64,000 nucleotides of DNA from the NCBI GenBank assembly GCA_024803745.1, contig JANJXV010000013.1, positions 36,168,501 through 36,232,500 of the forward strand, written 5' to 3'. Position numbers and translations under genes: made by a program. Below, one piece after another: positions 31,331 through 41,437 of this stretch. This DNA comes from Megascapheus bottae. Taxonomy: Eukaryota > Chordata > Mammalia > Rodentia > Geomyidae. Numbering within the stretch: the stretch's first letter is position 1; each line of letters opens with the position of its first letter. Under the pieces are notes generated by a model, which saw only the letters and a program-made list of their open reading frames with translations, was not told the origin of the DNA and did no database searches.

Positions 31331-31390
31331 AAGCTCAGGGACAGTGCTGAGACTCTGAGGTTTAAGCCCAAGCCCCACGGCCAACAGAAA
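31331..31390 (+). mobile_element. Family II SINE, 3' remainder
   Basis: 'aaaagctcagggacagtgct', 'ctgaggtttaagcccaagcc', 'acggccaacag' closes the host SINE started at 30954. Confidence 0.85.
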
Positions 31391-31424
31391 ACTAATAATA
31401 GTAAGAATAATAACCAGAGAAAAA

Positions 31425-31515
31425 GGACCAAAGGTATGGCTTGAGAAATTGAGTGCCTGCCTACCAAGTGCATATACCCCAAGTTCAAATCCCACTATCA
31501 CAAAAAGAAAAACTA
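31425..31515 (+). mobile_element. Free ID monomer
   Basis: 'aaaggtatggcttgagaaat', 'gcctgcctaccaagtgcata', 'gttcaaatcccac', A-rich tail. Confidence 0.75.
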
Positions 31516-32079
31516 AATCTCAAAACCATCTCTCCCTGTTTATCTGCTTTTTGGCATAGAAAATGACTAGAAGAGCCACTATCCCTCACCATTCATCCTT
31601 CCCTTTCCACAGCCCTCTCAGACCAAGTTTTTATATCTCTCATCCAACTAAAATGCCTGTCATCAAGTTGTCAGTGGTTGAATTCTGACTTACTGGCTTA
31701 TTACCAATTTCTAGCTCAATTATTCTTTTCTTCTTCAAGAAGCATTTTCCATTCTCATCCTGAGGTTTCTATGACCTGACACTTGTTTGGTCTTTTTCCA
31801 CCTTACTTAAAGAACTCTCTGGTTACTGGTCTATCCTCACTCACACAAAACCAGATCTCTAAGCATGAAGGAGTCTAACCCCCAAAATTCTTCTTTTCCC
31901 TTGCACAAAAACCATTCCCTAAGTAATTTCCCATAGGCTTGCCTCTTGCTTTAAATACCATTTATGCTACCATAAATATGGACAACCACCACACCTGTCT
32001 CTGTAGACCAGGTCTCTTTCCAGATCCCACATTCAAATATTACTACCCATGTGACATTTCCAGCTTACAATCATGTCGG
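31516..32079. other. Pyrimidine-rich, probably decayed L2
   Basis: 'cttcaagaagcattttccat' and neighbouring text hint at L2, but are too diverged to claim. No gene seen. Confidence 0.35.
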
Positions 32080-32830
32080 GGGGGTGTCTAATGGAAAACT
32101 CCAACGTAATAAAACCAAACTAGTTGCATGGTCTTTCTTGATTTCCATGTGCCTTTGCTCCTTAACTCTCAGAGGCAAGGACACAATCACCTATACATTT
32201 GCTCAGCTTCTGAATCCAACAGTCACCTTGATTTTTCTTTTCCTTACATCCCAATTCAACACAGTAGCAAATCCTGAAAGATGGTTCTTTCTAAGAAATA
32301 TTGAACCCAATTTCTTCTGCTGACACAGCTCTCGTCTCTTTTCTAACAACCTCCATTTCTTGCTTCATCTACTTCAACCTCCTAACCAGCCTCATAGCCA
32401 ACTCTTCCTACCCCCACCCCCGCCCCAGTACTGGGGCTTGAACTCAGGGTCTGAGCTGATGTCCCTTAGCTTTTTCACCTAAAGCTAACACTACCACTTC
32501 CAATTTCTTTGGTGGTTAATGAGAAATCAGAGTCTCACAAACTTCCCTATGTAGCCCGGCTTTGAACTGTGACCCTCAGATCTCAACCTCTTGAGTAGCT
32601 ACGGTGACAGACATGAGACATGGTCACCTGGCTTCAACATTTAACTATAGTTTGTCCTTCACGAGGCAGCCAGAGCAATCATTCCACTGTGCCATTTAGG
32701 TTTAAAATCTCCAAGCCTTCCCTGTTGTGTTGATAAAACCCAAACTCTCTATCATAGTCAATAAGAGCTCACTGGACATGATCCTTGCCCACCTCTGTAA
32801 ACTCATTTGCTTCCACTTCTTGCTCTGGTC
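32080..32830 (+). mobile_element. L2 fragment, split by a SINE
   Basis: 'ttctaacaacctccatttct', 'caacctcctaaccagcctca', then after the SINE 'gcagccagagcaatcattcc', 'aaaatctccaagccttccct' and 'ggacatgatccttgcccacc'. This is the order of the L2 3' coding part. The reading frame is broken throughout. Confidence 0.6.
32418..32634 (-). mobile_element. Family II SINE inside L2
   Basis: 'tactggggcttgaactcagg', 'ggtggttaatgagaaatcag', 'gagtagctacggtgacagac'. An adjoining C/A-rich tail at 32402-32417. Confidence 0.85.
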
Positions 32831-33470
32831 TTGTAGGGACTAAAGTCCTGCTATTTGGCTGCTGTCTCCTCTGCTGTGGTTCTTCTTAGCCCTTGGCAGC
32901 ATGGGACATTACCTATCAGTTACTTAACAGTAAATGATGGCTAGTAGGCCCTTTCTGTCTTTTACATTCATTCCCTGATTTCCAGTCCTTACTCTAGACC
33001 TTGGAATTTTTCTCCTCCATTACTGTCTCCATTGGGTTTGGCAGCCTGTTTGGGTCCCATGGCCTGGTATCTGAGCTCAGCTCCCACTTTCCTCTTAGCT
33101 CAGCAGCTTCCTGGGATTTCAGCATCACTCTTGGCTTTGCTTGGGATACATCTGTATCTCCTGGATCTCAGCCCATGTCTCAAAGAAGGACCTGGGTGAG
33201 GTCTGCTAGCCACGGGGGAGCTTTGGTGCACACTTCTAGAAGAAGGCTTCCCATAAAGGGAGCCAATGAGCTGCCATGTCTTGAAGCAGCAAAAACAAAC
33301 TCAGACCACTGGAAGGGGGTGGGAGGAGCAGGGGAAGGGAAGACAGAGGAAGGGGTGATTTGTTTCTCAGTGTTTTCCATGTTCCAGGAAGCCAAAAACC
33401 ACTGAGCTATGCAGAAAATTGGACTGCTGGGATGTGGTTGTGGCTAACCTCACTGAGAAACTGGCCTTGG
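32831..33470. other. Repeat-poor block with a 134-codon open frame
   Basis: A + frame spans 33001-33405 and avoids known repeats. No domain is recognised; composition is serine- and glycine-rich. Within it, 33099-33195 is bounded by 'cactttcctcttag' and 'gtgagg', a moderate splice context. I do not call a gene, but this is one of the few repeat-free open stretches. Confidence 0.3.
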
Positions 33471-33471
33471 T

Positions 33472-33695
33472 AGCCAGGCCCATCCTGGTGATTCATGTTT
33501 GTAACCCTAGTTACACAGGAGGCTGAAACCTAAGGATCATGGTTCAAAGCCAGCCCAAGCAGACAAAGCTAAGAGATTCTTATGGCAAAATAACCACCAA
33601 AAAGTCAGAAGTGGAAGTATGGTTCAAATGTTAATGTACCTGACTTGAGTAAAATGCTAAAGGGACAGCACCCTGGCCCTGAGTTCAAGCACTAG

Positions 33696-33700
<5 letters not shown>
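33472..33700 (+). mobile_element. Family II SINE with (CA)n tail
   Basis: 'ttgtaaccctagttacacag', 'aataaccaccaaaaagtcag', 'tatggttcaaatgttaatgt', 'ctgagttcaagcac'. Confidence 0.85.

Positions 33701-33743
<43 letters not shown>
33701..33743 (+). repeat. (CA)n microsatellite
   Basis: Perfect tract at the SINE end. Confidence 0.95.
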
Positions 33744-33748
<5 letters not shown>

Positions 33749-33804
33749 GCCCTGCACCAGTACAACCACTTGATTCTGTCATTCATAGCCCCAAGAAATG
33801 GACC

Positions 33805-33885
33805 ACGGACTGTTCTCAGCTGTACAGTGAGAGCAATAAGATCAGTACGACAACTCTCAGTAGTAGGTACATGGTAATTTGGTCA
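33805..33885 (+). mobile_element. MIR fragment, weak
   Basis: 'ctcagctgtacagtgagagc', 'aataagatcagtacgacaac' fit a MIR core. Confidence 0.35.
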
Positions 33886-33919
33886 TCATTTCGTTTCCTG
33901 CATAGATTTAAAGCAGGTA

Positions 33920-34015
33920 AGCAGGGCATGGTGGTGCATGTCTATTACGCTGGCATTTGAAGTCTGAGGCAGAAGAGTGAGAGTTAAAGGCTCGCCAGAG
34001 CCATATATAGTAAGA

Positions 34016-34050
<35 letters not shown>
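33920..34050 (+). mobile_element. B1-like monomer with (CA)n tail
   Basis: 'gcagggcatggtggtgcatg', 'gaagtctgaggcagaagagt', 'gccatatatagtaagactct' follow the B1 order, unlike the family II 7SL half. Tail (CA)n at about 34020-34050. Confidence 0.7.
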
Positions 34051-34051
<1 letters not shown>

Positions 34052-34054
34052 GTT

Positions 34055-34205
34055 GAAGTAGGTGATTATCCTAGCTTAACAAATTACAAAGACAAGTTTG
34101 AAGACAGCTGAAATAATTTGCTGAAGATCATACAACAAATGTGTGAAAGTGCCTGAATTTTTTATTTCAAGCCCATAATCCTTACCCTGCAACTATGTAA
34201 TTGCA
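34055..34205 (-). mobile_element. MIR fragment
   Basis: 'gattatcctagcttaacaaa', 'aataatttgctgaagatcat', 'acaacaaatgtgtgaaagtg': reversed MIR. Confidence 0.6.
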
Positions 34206-34520
34206 GGACTTTTCAGCTACTCTGTGCACATCTAACTATAAACTCCTTAAGAACTAGAGTCTCTTCTTGTTCATCATCTATTTAACACAGAAACTAATGC
34301 TTAACATTTTTTATAAATGTATTTCTAATGTTGCTACTTTAATGCTATAATTTTATATACTACAATTAATAGATAGTTATTAATGTAATTATGATAATAC
34401 CATTCTTGAGTTTCTTATTCCCTATTATTGACCATTTGGCCTATTTTTGGAATTTAGTTCTAATGTGCAATATAGTAATCTCTTCTAACTGGAATGTGAA
34501 CAGGAGTGAGAAATAGAAAA
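34206..34520. other. AT-rich unique sequence
   Basis: No gene or repeat recognised. Confidence 0.35.
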
Positions 34521-34612
34521 TGAAAGCCAGGCACCAATGGCTTATGATTGTAGGTGCTCAGAAGACTAAGAAAGAAAAAGCAGGACTTGAGATGTAGCTC
34601 AACTGAAGAAAA
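34521..34612 (+). mobile_element. Decayed family II SINE remnant
   Basis: 'gccaggcaccaatggcttat', 'gatgtagctcaactgaag'; most of the centre is gone. Confidence 0.6.
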
Positions 34613-34645
34613 AAAATAGTGATGAACCTAATGAAAGAAAAATAA

Positions 34646-34874
34646 AAGCTGGGTGTGGTTGCTCACTCCTGTAATCCTAGCTACTCAAGAGGCTGAGATC
34701 TGAGGATGGAGGTTCAAAGCCAGCCCAGGCACTAAAATCCATGAGACTCGTATCTCCAATTAACCACTAGAAAACTGAAAGTGATGCTGTGGATTAAGGG
34801 GTAGGGCAGTAGCCTTGAGCTGAAGAGCTCAGGGACAAGACGCAGGCCCAGAGTTCAAGCCCTATGACCGACAA
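34646..34874 (+). mobile_element. Family II SINE with (GAAA)n tail
   Basis: 'gctgggtgtggttgctcact', 'ctccaattaaccactagaaa', 'gggcagtagccttgagctga', 'cagagttcaagccctatgac'. Confidence 0.93.
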
Positions 34875-34891
34875 GGAAGAAAGAAAAAAAA

Positions 34892-34935
<44 letters not shown>

Positions 34936-34937
34936 AA
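34875..34937 (+). repeat. (GAAA)n microsatellite
   Basis: GAAA units grown from the SINE tail. Confidence 0.95.
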
Positions 34938-35059
34938 ACATTGTATATATTTCATGAGACAAATCCTAGTACTTAAAGGAAAAATAATAGAAGATGAACC
35001 TAATGAAAAAAAATAACATTCTACATCTTTCATGGGACTATTAAAAATGAATTCAACTA

Positions 35060-35257
35060 GGCTGGGAATGTGGCTTAGTGGCAGAGTACTTGCCTAGCAC
35101 GCATGAGGCCCTGGGTTCAATTCCTCAGTACCACAGAAACAGAAAAGGCCCAAAGTGGTGCTGTCGCTCAAGTGGTAGAGTGCTAGCCTTTAGAAGCTCA
35201 GGGACAGTGCCCAGGCCCTGAGTTCAAGCCCCAGGACTTTCAAAAAAGAAAAAAAAG
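35060..35257 (+). mobile_element. Family I SINE, first of a tandem pair
   Basis: 'gaatgtggcttagtggcaga' to 'gttcaagccccagg', A-rich tail. It has an older-style left monomer ('cacgcatgaggccctggg'). The left target-site duplication 'tgaattcaacta' is at 35048-35059. Confidence 0.93.
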
Positions 35258-35469
35258 GGGCTGGGAGTTTGACCTAGCAGAAGAGTGCTTGCCTAGGATG
35301 CATGAAGACCTGAGTTTGATTCCTTGGTACCACATACATAGAAAAAAGCCAGAAGCAGTGCTGAGGCTTAAGTGGTAGAGCTCTAGCCTTGAGAAAGTCC
35401 AAGGACAGTGCTCAGGGCCTGAGATCAAGCTCAGGACTAGCAAAAGAAAAGAAAAAGAGAAAAAAAAAG
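35258..35469 (+). mobile_element. Family I SINE, second of a tandem pair
   Basis: 'ctgggagtttgacctagcag', 'gctgaggcttaagtggtaga', A/AAG tail. The right target-site duplication 'tgaattcaacta' at 35470-35481 matches the one before the first copy, so the two copies share one pair. Confidence 0.93.
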
Positions 35470-35481
35470 TGAATTCAACTA

Positions 35482-36169
35482 AGTAATGTACTAATTATAC
35501 AGGGTAAAGCATAAGTTTTTGAATTATGATAATGAAATCTCCGGCCTTTTTTAGTAAACTTAAATCCTCACTAGCAAAACAAATTTAATATTTTGTAAAA
35601 TGTTCAATCCTCCCCTACCTAGGGAAAAAATTTTTTTCCTAAAGTGAATTTCAATATACAAATGAAAGAACATTGAAATGTGGCATTGGAACAATGAAGT
35701 TATCTTTTAGCAAGCCAACTTTGGTTAATAATGTTTCAGAGGTGTGTAGCTCTGGTTTGTGGTTTCTGACTCAGATTTTTAAAATCTGATTTGAGTGCTT
35801 TTTTTCAAGATAACTCTCAGGCACCCTCTAGTGGGTGAAATGAGTTTTAAGGCTAAAGGAAATCAGCTCACATTTCTAGTTTTATGTCCACAAATGATAT
35901 AGGAAAGATGATTGTTTTAAAGAAACATTTTTATCTATTTACAGTCCTAAATAATGAATGACTTTTAGATTTATTGATAGTAATGTTAGCCTTTCGTTTT
36001 TTTTTTCAAATAACTGGTACTAGAAATTTTCCTTTATACTCTTTTAAGATGTAAGTAAAAAATTAGTAGGATGGTCTTAATTACTTAAGTAGGTCATGAA
36101 ACTACTTTTCAGGTGCTCATAGGTTAGAAAAATCGATTTTCATGAAAATGTAACTTTAGGCTTTCTGTT
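35482..36169. other. Unique AT-rich block
   Basis: No SINE, exon or long open frame. Contains a 9-bp perfect palindrome arm pair at 35771-35789 and a CTCF-core-like string on the reverse strand around 35820-35835. Confidence 0.4.
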
Positions 36170-36335
36170 TGCTAGGCAAGTGTTCTACCATTTGAACCGT
36201 GGCTCTCAGCGCCTTACTTTTCTTTATTTTTCAGGCAGCATCTGTTTTTGCCTGATACCAGTCCCAGACTATTACCCTCCTACCACTAGCCTCCCACACA
36301 GCTGATACCAGAGGTGTGCACCTCACTACCTGGTT
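36170..36335 (-). mobile_element. B1-dID relic
   Basis: Reverse ID part ('tgctaggcaagtgttctacc', 'atttgaaccgtggctctcag') followed by a reverse B1 part ('ctagcctcccacacagctga', 'gtgcacctcactacctggtt'). The order fits a B1-dID dimer, not family I or II. Confidence 0.55.
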
Positions 36336-36356
36336 TATTCCTTAAAATATGGGTCT

Positions 36357-36579
36357 CAGCCAGTCATTGATGGTTTGTAATCTAGCTACTCAGGAGATTA
36401 GGATCCGAGGATCATGGTTCAAAGCCAACCTGGGCAGGAAAGACCACAAAACTTTTATGTCCACCAAAACAGGCTGTTTTGAAGCTGTGGCTCAAGTAGT
36501 AGAGTTCTAGAGTTGAGCACAAAAGTTCAGGGACAACACCCAGGCCCTGAATTGAAGCCTCATGATGAGCATACACACA
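36357..36579 (+). mobile_element. Family II SINE
   Basis: 'tgtaatctagctactcagga', 'gctgtggctcaagtagtaga', 'ctgaattgaagcctcatga'; linker shortened. Tail enters a (GGAA)n tract. Confidence 0.87.
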
Positions 36580-36780
36580 AGGAAGAAAGGAAGGAAGGAA
36601 AGAAGGAAGGAAGGAAGGAAGGAAGGAAGGAAGGAAGGAAGGAAGGAAGGAAGGAAGGAAGGAAGGATAGGAGAGAGGAGGGGAGGAAAGGGGAAGAAAG
36701 CTGAGGGGAGGGGAGAGGAGAGGACAGGAGAGGAGAGGAGAGGAGAGGGGAGAAGAAAGGAGAGAAGAGGAGAGGAGTAA
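36580..36780 (+). repeat. (GGAA)n plus GGGGA/GGAGA purine tract
   Basis: About 85 bp GGAA units, then about 110 bp of GGAGA-type units. Purine/pyrimidine asymmetry is nearly complete over 200 bp. Open frames across it are simple-repeat artefacts. Confidence 0.95.
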
Positions 36781-36800
36781 ATGGTTGCCATTTTTTTCCC

Positions 36801-36885
36801 AATCTGATCTCAAACCAAGACCCTCCTAATCTCTGCTTCTCAAATAGCTGGAATTGCAGTTGTGTACTGCTATGCCTAATTCAAA
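36801..36885 (-). mobile_element. B1-like monomer, worn
   Basis: 'ctcaaaccaagaccctccta', 'caaatagctggaattgcagt': reversed B1. Confidence 0.5.
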
Positions 36886-37002
36886 TGTAAGGTATCTTAA
36901 GAGGAACAAAATAATAGTTACAATTCATAAAAAAGAAACCTCAAATGATATAAAGAAGATCAACATTGTCTAAAACATAACGTGTGCAATGTTGATGTCT
37001 TG

Positions 37003-37041
<39 letters not shown>

Positions 37042-37947
37042 AGGAAAAAGAGTTTTCTTAGTTGAGAAATGTTTAAAATTAACTCAGTCACTTTGTTTTC
37101 ATCCTGTGATCGTGAATTCTCATGACTTACCTTTTTGTGCTTCCTGTTTCCGGGAAGAGAATATCCTGACCTACAAGAGCCAGCTTTCCAGTTTTCTCTC
37201 CAGCTCAGGTTATCTTCATGGATCTAAATGTCTGTACCCAGGTTTGTGTAAAAGCATGCAGGTGCTCTCATATACATTTAGCTATTTACCTAACTAGTTA
37301 GTTCATATGATTATATCACATACAAACTAATCAACTCTCTACCGTGTTTTAATTTTGGGGGAATGAGTTACAGCAAGAAATGACATGGGAACTTTTCCTT
37401 TCAAAGCCATACTTTCTCTCTACTATGTGAAACGTTTATAAAAGATATGTTTAACTTTTATAATCATGTGTGTGTGCAGTTACCATAGTCCATTATAGAA
37501 GTTGAAAGGGAAAAGAATTCCCCAACAATGTCCCCCAAAACACCATATGCCAGACTAGCAGAAAATCCACTGATGTATGTGTAGTCAGAACTCTACATAC
37601 CTGTTTCTTCCCTGTCTTTGTTTATATCCCAAGGACAAGCCCTGGTTGGGTACTATCACTTAGTCCTGAGAACTGAAGCTCTAGCATCCCTTAGACACAA
37701 GAGCTGGCTGCTACAAAAGACAGACCCACAAAGAAGGGGACAAAGAAAGGGACATGGTGTCAGAAGGGGACCTGGACACCATCTTGTCATTGTTGCTGCT
37801 GTTGCTTCTCCCAGTGTCCTTTAATCTCTTTGCAGAAATAGTTTTTCTCCCCAAAAACTAAAAAGACATCCCTCACCAAACTCTAAACTTCTTGCTCTTT
37901 CTCTCCCTCTTCCTTTCCTTTTCCGTATCCCTATCTCGACCGCCATT
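36886..37947. other. Mostly unique sequence with (TG)n tract
   Basis: (TG)n at 37003-37038. A 102-codon + frame starts in the TG tract and has no recognisable content. No gene established. Confidence 0.4.
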
Positions 37948-37948
37948 C

Positions 37949-38003
<55 letters not shown>
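37948..38003 (+). repeat. (CA)n microsatellite
   Basis: About 52 bp perfect CA tract at the tail side of a reverse family I SINE. Confidence 0.95.
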
Positions 38004-38005
<2 letters not shown>

Positions 38006-38164
38006 CTCTCACTGTCCTTGGGCTTTCTAAGGCTAGAGCTCTACCACTTGAGCCACAGCACTACTTCCAGCTTTTTTCTATGTATATGGTACCGAGAAAT
38101 CAAACCTGGGTCTTCATGCATGCTAGGCAAGCACTCTATCACTTGGCCAAACTCCCAGCCCCTG
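38004..38164 (-). mobile_element. Family I SINE, right end lost to (CA)n
   Basis: 'cactgtccttgggctttcta', 'cttgagccacagcactactt', 'gtaccgagaaatcaaacctg', 'ggccaaactcccagcccc'. Confidence 0.93.
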
Positions 38165-38394
38165 GCATCTAGTAGAAATACACCCCATCCCCATTATAGC
38201 TGCATTTTCAAGATGCTGAAAACTCAGCTTTCTACTGACACAAACTAAATACCAAACCCAAGGTGATGATAAACTCATTAGAGTAGACGTCACCCCCTGG
38301 AGCTCTTTCTGGGAACTGGGCAAACCCTCTTGTGACATCTTCTCTGACTCATAGTTCATCTTCCTCAATGTACAAAAAGAACTTAACCTCCAGG

Positions 38395-38530
38395 ATATAG
38401 CAATATTACTGCTATTGAATATTTAGCATATGCATAGAAATGTTCTATGAATTCAATTTTCTACACTATCCATTTAAAGTTCACAACAGTCCTCCCTGGT
38501 AGGTACTATCCCTCTTCCTATTTTATGGTT
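38395..38530 (-). mobile_element. MIR fragment
   Basis: 'gctattgaatatttagcata', 'aagttcacaacagtcctccc', 'tccctcttcctattttatgg': reversed MIR. Confidence 0.6.
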
Positions 38531-38602
38531 CAAGGACAGTGCTAAGGCCCTGAGCTCAATCAAGCCCAGGACTGACAATAAATAAATAAATAATAAAACC
38601 AA
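38527..38602 (+). mobile_element. Right-monomer end of a SINE
   Basis: 'ggttcaaggacagtgctaag', 'gccctgagctcaatcaagcc', tail of ATAA units. Confidence 0.7.
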
Positions 38603-38656
38603 TGGTTATGTTATATGTTAAATTTTTGTATTTTTATATTTTCCAAAATACAAAAA

Positions 38657-38910
38657 GATGTCAGGTACTAGTAGCTCAAAGCTATAATCCCAGCTATTCA
38701 GGAGACTGAAATCTGAGGATCATGATTTAAAGACATCTTGTGCAGAAAAAAATCCATATGATCATTATCTCTAATTAACAACCAAAAAGCTGGAAGTAGA
38801 GCTGTGACTCACTTCCAGCAGAAATAGTAGAGTGCCAGCATTGAATGAAAAAGCAAAAGGATAGCTTCCCTGCCTCGAGTTCAAGCCCCACTACTGGAAC
38901 ACAAAGTAAG
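38657..38910 (+). mobile_element. Family II SINE with small internal insertion
   Basis: 'gctataatcccagctattca', 'ctctaattaacaaccaaaaa', an extra 'cacttccagcagaaa' inside the right monomer, 'gagttcaagccccactactg'. Confidence 0.85.
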
Positions 38911-39391
38911 TCTCATATCTAAACCCCACCCTCCTTCTTGGGATACCATACCAGTCAGGGTTGTCCAGTCTAGGATATCTAAAAAAAAGGAGATTGAAGG
39001 AAGCTCTGAATGTAGGGTGATTGGACTCCTGAACTTCCAGCTCTAACCAGCAGGTGGAGCCTGGAACAGCGCAGCCTGGAAACAGCAGATTAACTAGTCA
39101 GAGGGAACCTTTGCACACTGCATCCTCTCTAACAGAGTCACCTTTGAAAATATGGTAGCTGTGAGAAATTTAATTACTCACAAAATAATCTTCTCTACTT
39201 CACCATTTTCTTCTCAGGAAATGGAAGGAAGAGAAGGAATATCTCCCTACTAATGGAAGAGTAAAAGTCTAGGCAGGACTAGACTTGTCCTTCAATGTGA
39301 AGGGATGGTGCAGAGGTTAGGTATAAACAGTCTTGATATATCCTCCTGCATATTTTAACCTCTCCCCCTTGCCTTTCCCTTTAAATTTCAG
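38911..39391. other. Unique sequence upstream of the candidate exon
   Basis: No retroposon recognised. A CTCF-core-like string lies at 39045-39061. The last 40 bases form a polypyrimidine tract with a branch-point-like 'ttttaac' at 39353-39359. Confidence 0.4.
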
Positions 39392-39470
39392 TTTGCTTGC
39401 TATGGCTATATCCATAGTAACACAGCGGATGGGAGAGCATGGAAACCCATACTCATTCTGTTAAATTCAG
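39392..39470 (+). other. Candidate exon (79 nt), strong splice context
   Basis: The left edge follows a long pyrimidine-rich tract (about 39356-39385) ending 'ttaaatttcag'. The right edge is 'aaattcag' followed by consensus donor 'gtgagtg'. The interval is not part of a repeat I recognise. One frame is open through all 26 codons (first codon at 39392, ending in phase 1); the other two + frames contain stops. I recognise no protein in it. It could be a coding exon, a non-coding RNA exon, or chance. No partner exon was found nearby. Confidence 0.25.
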
Positions 39471-40235
39471 GTGAGTGTTCGTCTTATTGGATAAACACCT
39501 CCAATCTTTTCACCACTGAGAAGACTGTCTTGCTGTGGCTATTGTGACATCTCACACATGCCTGTAAGTAGGACACATGTCCCATTGACTCAGGACTGAC
39601 TCTGTGTACTTGTCTTCATCACCGCATCATGGTCCCTCACTCATATTTGCACCGCAGTGCAAAGTTGTGGACTGGTGCCTGGTACACAGGATCTATCCAG
39701 TGTATTTTATTACTCCCTGGTGTCAGACACTGAAGAGAGAAGGGAAGGTGACTATAGTTCATTTGGGGAGAAGGGATGGACAGCTAGACTATTTAAAATA
39801 GCCACTGGAGAGCAGCCACCAAACTCTGCCACACCAAGATAAGGCCATCATCAAGAGGCCCAAGTAACCAAGAACTTGCACAAGTCAAGACGCAGCTGCC
39901 CCTGCAGCCTCCTCAACAAATACACATTCGTGACAGATGTAATGCAAGAAATGTGCTTGGCTTTGCCCTGTTTGAGCAGTGTACTATGACCTATTCAAGG
40001 TCTCCAGGGAACCACAAATCCAACAAGATAAGGGCTGGGTACACACCTGTGCCAACAGGAAGCAAGTGATATTATAAATTCTCCTACTGCACACAGGAAC
40101 ATTGATCAAAACTGACCCTCCTCTAAGTCACAGAGAAGGCTCAACAAACACCAAATTATGTACACAGCTCAAACCACATTATCTGTCGAAACTACAATAA
40201 AAATTTTAATAATATAAAATAATATAAATATAAAA
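39471..40235. other. Unique sequence, no gene established
   Basis: Overlapping + frames of 61-65 codons at 39604-39842. No recognisable repeat apart from a possible weak L2 trace near 39610-39700. Confidence 0.35.
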
Positions 40236-40380
40236 TACCCTGGGTTCAATTCCTCAGTACCACACACACTGAAAAATCCGGAAATGGTGTTATGGCTCAA
40301 ATAGTAGAGTAGTAGCCTTGAGAAAGCCCAAGGACAGTGTTCAGGCCTTGAGTTCAAGCCCCAGAACTAGGGGGAAAAAT
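40236..40380 (+). mobile_element. Family I SINE, 5' truncated
   Basis: Begins inside the left monomer at its B box ('cctgggttcaattcctcagt'), continues through 'gttatggctcaaatagtaga' to 'gttcaagccccagaac'. Confidence 0.88.
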
Positions 40381-40589
40381 TTAAAATAAAAATAAAAAAA
40401 TAATAGAAAAAGAAATTCTGCCAATCACAATATAGACTGCCATATTCTTGGCCATACTGGAAAAAAATCTAATTATGATTTTTCCCCCACTTTGTAACAT
40501 TCTATAGCCTACATCATGTCTAGCAAAAATTGCTGATGCAGCCTCCTATGTCCCTTGTTTGCACCTTGGAAGGACAGAAAGAGAAAAGC

Positions 40590-40735
40590 AAACAAAAATG
40601 AAAATGACCAAACTGGGGTAATAGAAATATAAATTGGTATAGCTGCTGAGAGATCAATTGGCAATACATTCTACATTGTATATCTGTGCATTCATTAGGA
40701 CCCAGCAATTGTACTTCCAGGAATTTATTCAAAAA
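40590..40735 (+). mobile_element. Old L1 ORF2-end fragment, left part
   Basis: 'ataaattggtatagctgctg', 'aggacccagcaattgtactt', 'ccaggaatttattc': typical L1 text, split from its continuation by the SINE below. Confidence 0.65.
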
Positions 40736-40744
40736 AAAAAAAAA

Positions 40745-41000
40745 AAAAAGGTCTGGCTGGATACAAATGGCTCATGTTTATAATCCTAGCTGTTCAGGAG
40801 GCTAAGATCTAAGGATCATGGTTCATGGTTTGAAACCAGACCAAACAAGAAAACCTGTAAGACTGTAATCTTTAATTAATCACAGAAAAAAGCTGGAAGT
40901 GGCACCATGACTCAAGTGGTAGAGCATTAGTCTTGAGCAAAAAGGAGCTCAGAGACAGTGTCCAGGCCCAGAGTTTTATCCCCCAAGACTGGGGATAAAA
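40745..41000 (+). mobile_element. Family II SINE inside L1
   Basis: 'tataatcctagctgttcagg', duplicated 'ggttcatggtt', 'atgactcaagtggtagagca', an odd palindromic end around 'ccaagactggggataaaac'. Preceded by A19 from the L1 side. Confidence 0.87.
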
Positions 41001-41110
41001 CTAAATTGGCACATGGTTACAAGAACATACACAAATCTGGTCATGACAGCATCTTTTGAAACAATAAAAAGAGAAAGCCATACTAATGTCTATCAGCAGG
41101 GGACTCAAGT
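41001..41110 (+). mobile_element. Old L1 fragment, right part
   Basis: 'acaagaacatacacaaatct', 'cagcatcttttgaaacaata', 'tgtctatcagcaggggactc' continue the L1 order from 40735. Confidence 0.6.
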
Positions 41111-41204
41111 GTGGGCAGCTTCTTCACCCACAGAGCCAACCAACTCAGGATTAAATCATTGAGAGAAAAAGTACATTCAAACTGAATGTGTACCGAGGTT
41201 TAAT

Positions 41205-41408
41205 CCCCCTCTCACACACACACACAGTAGGCTTGAGCTCGGGACCTGAGCACTGTCCTTGGGCTTTCTGAAGGCTAGAGCTCTACCACTTGAGCCACAG
41301 CACCACTTCCAGCTTTTTTTTTTCAATGTATGTGGTGCCAAGGAATCGAGCCCGGATCTTTGCACATGCTAGGTAAGCACTCTACCACTAGGCCAAACTC
41401 CCAGCCCC
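41205..41408 (-). mobile_element. Family I SINE
   Basis: Short (CA) tail, 'cctgagcactgtccttgggc', 'cttgagccacagcaccactt', 'gccaaggaatcgagcccgga', 'ccaaactcccagcccc'. Confidence 0.94.
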
Positions 41409-41437
41409 AATGTTTAATTCTTAACTGCATTTTTATT

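Noticed and set aside
33001..33405. 134-codon + open frame, with splice-like edges at 33099 and 33195
   Set aside because: No recognisable protein, moderate donor only, two frames open at once. Not enough to call an exon.
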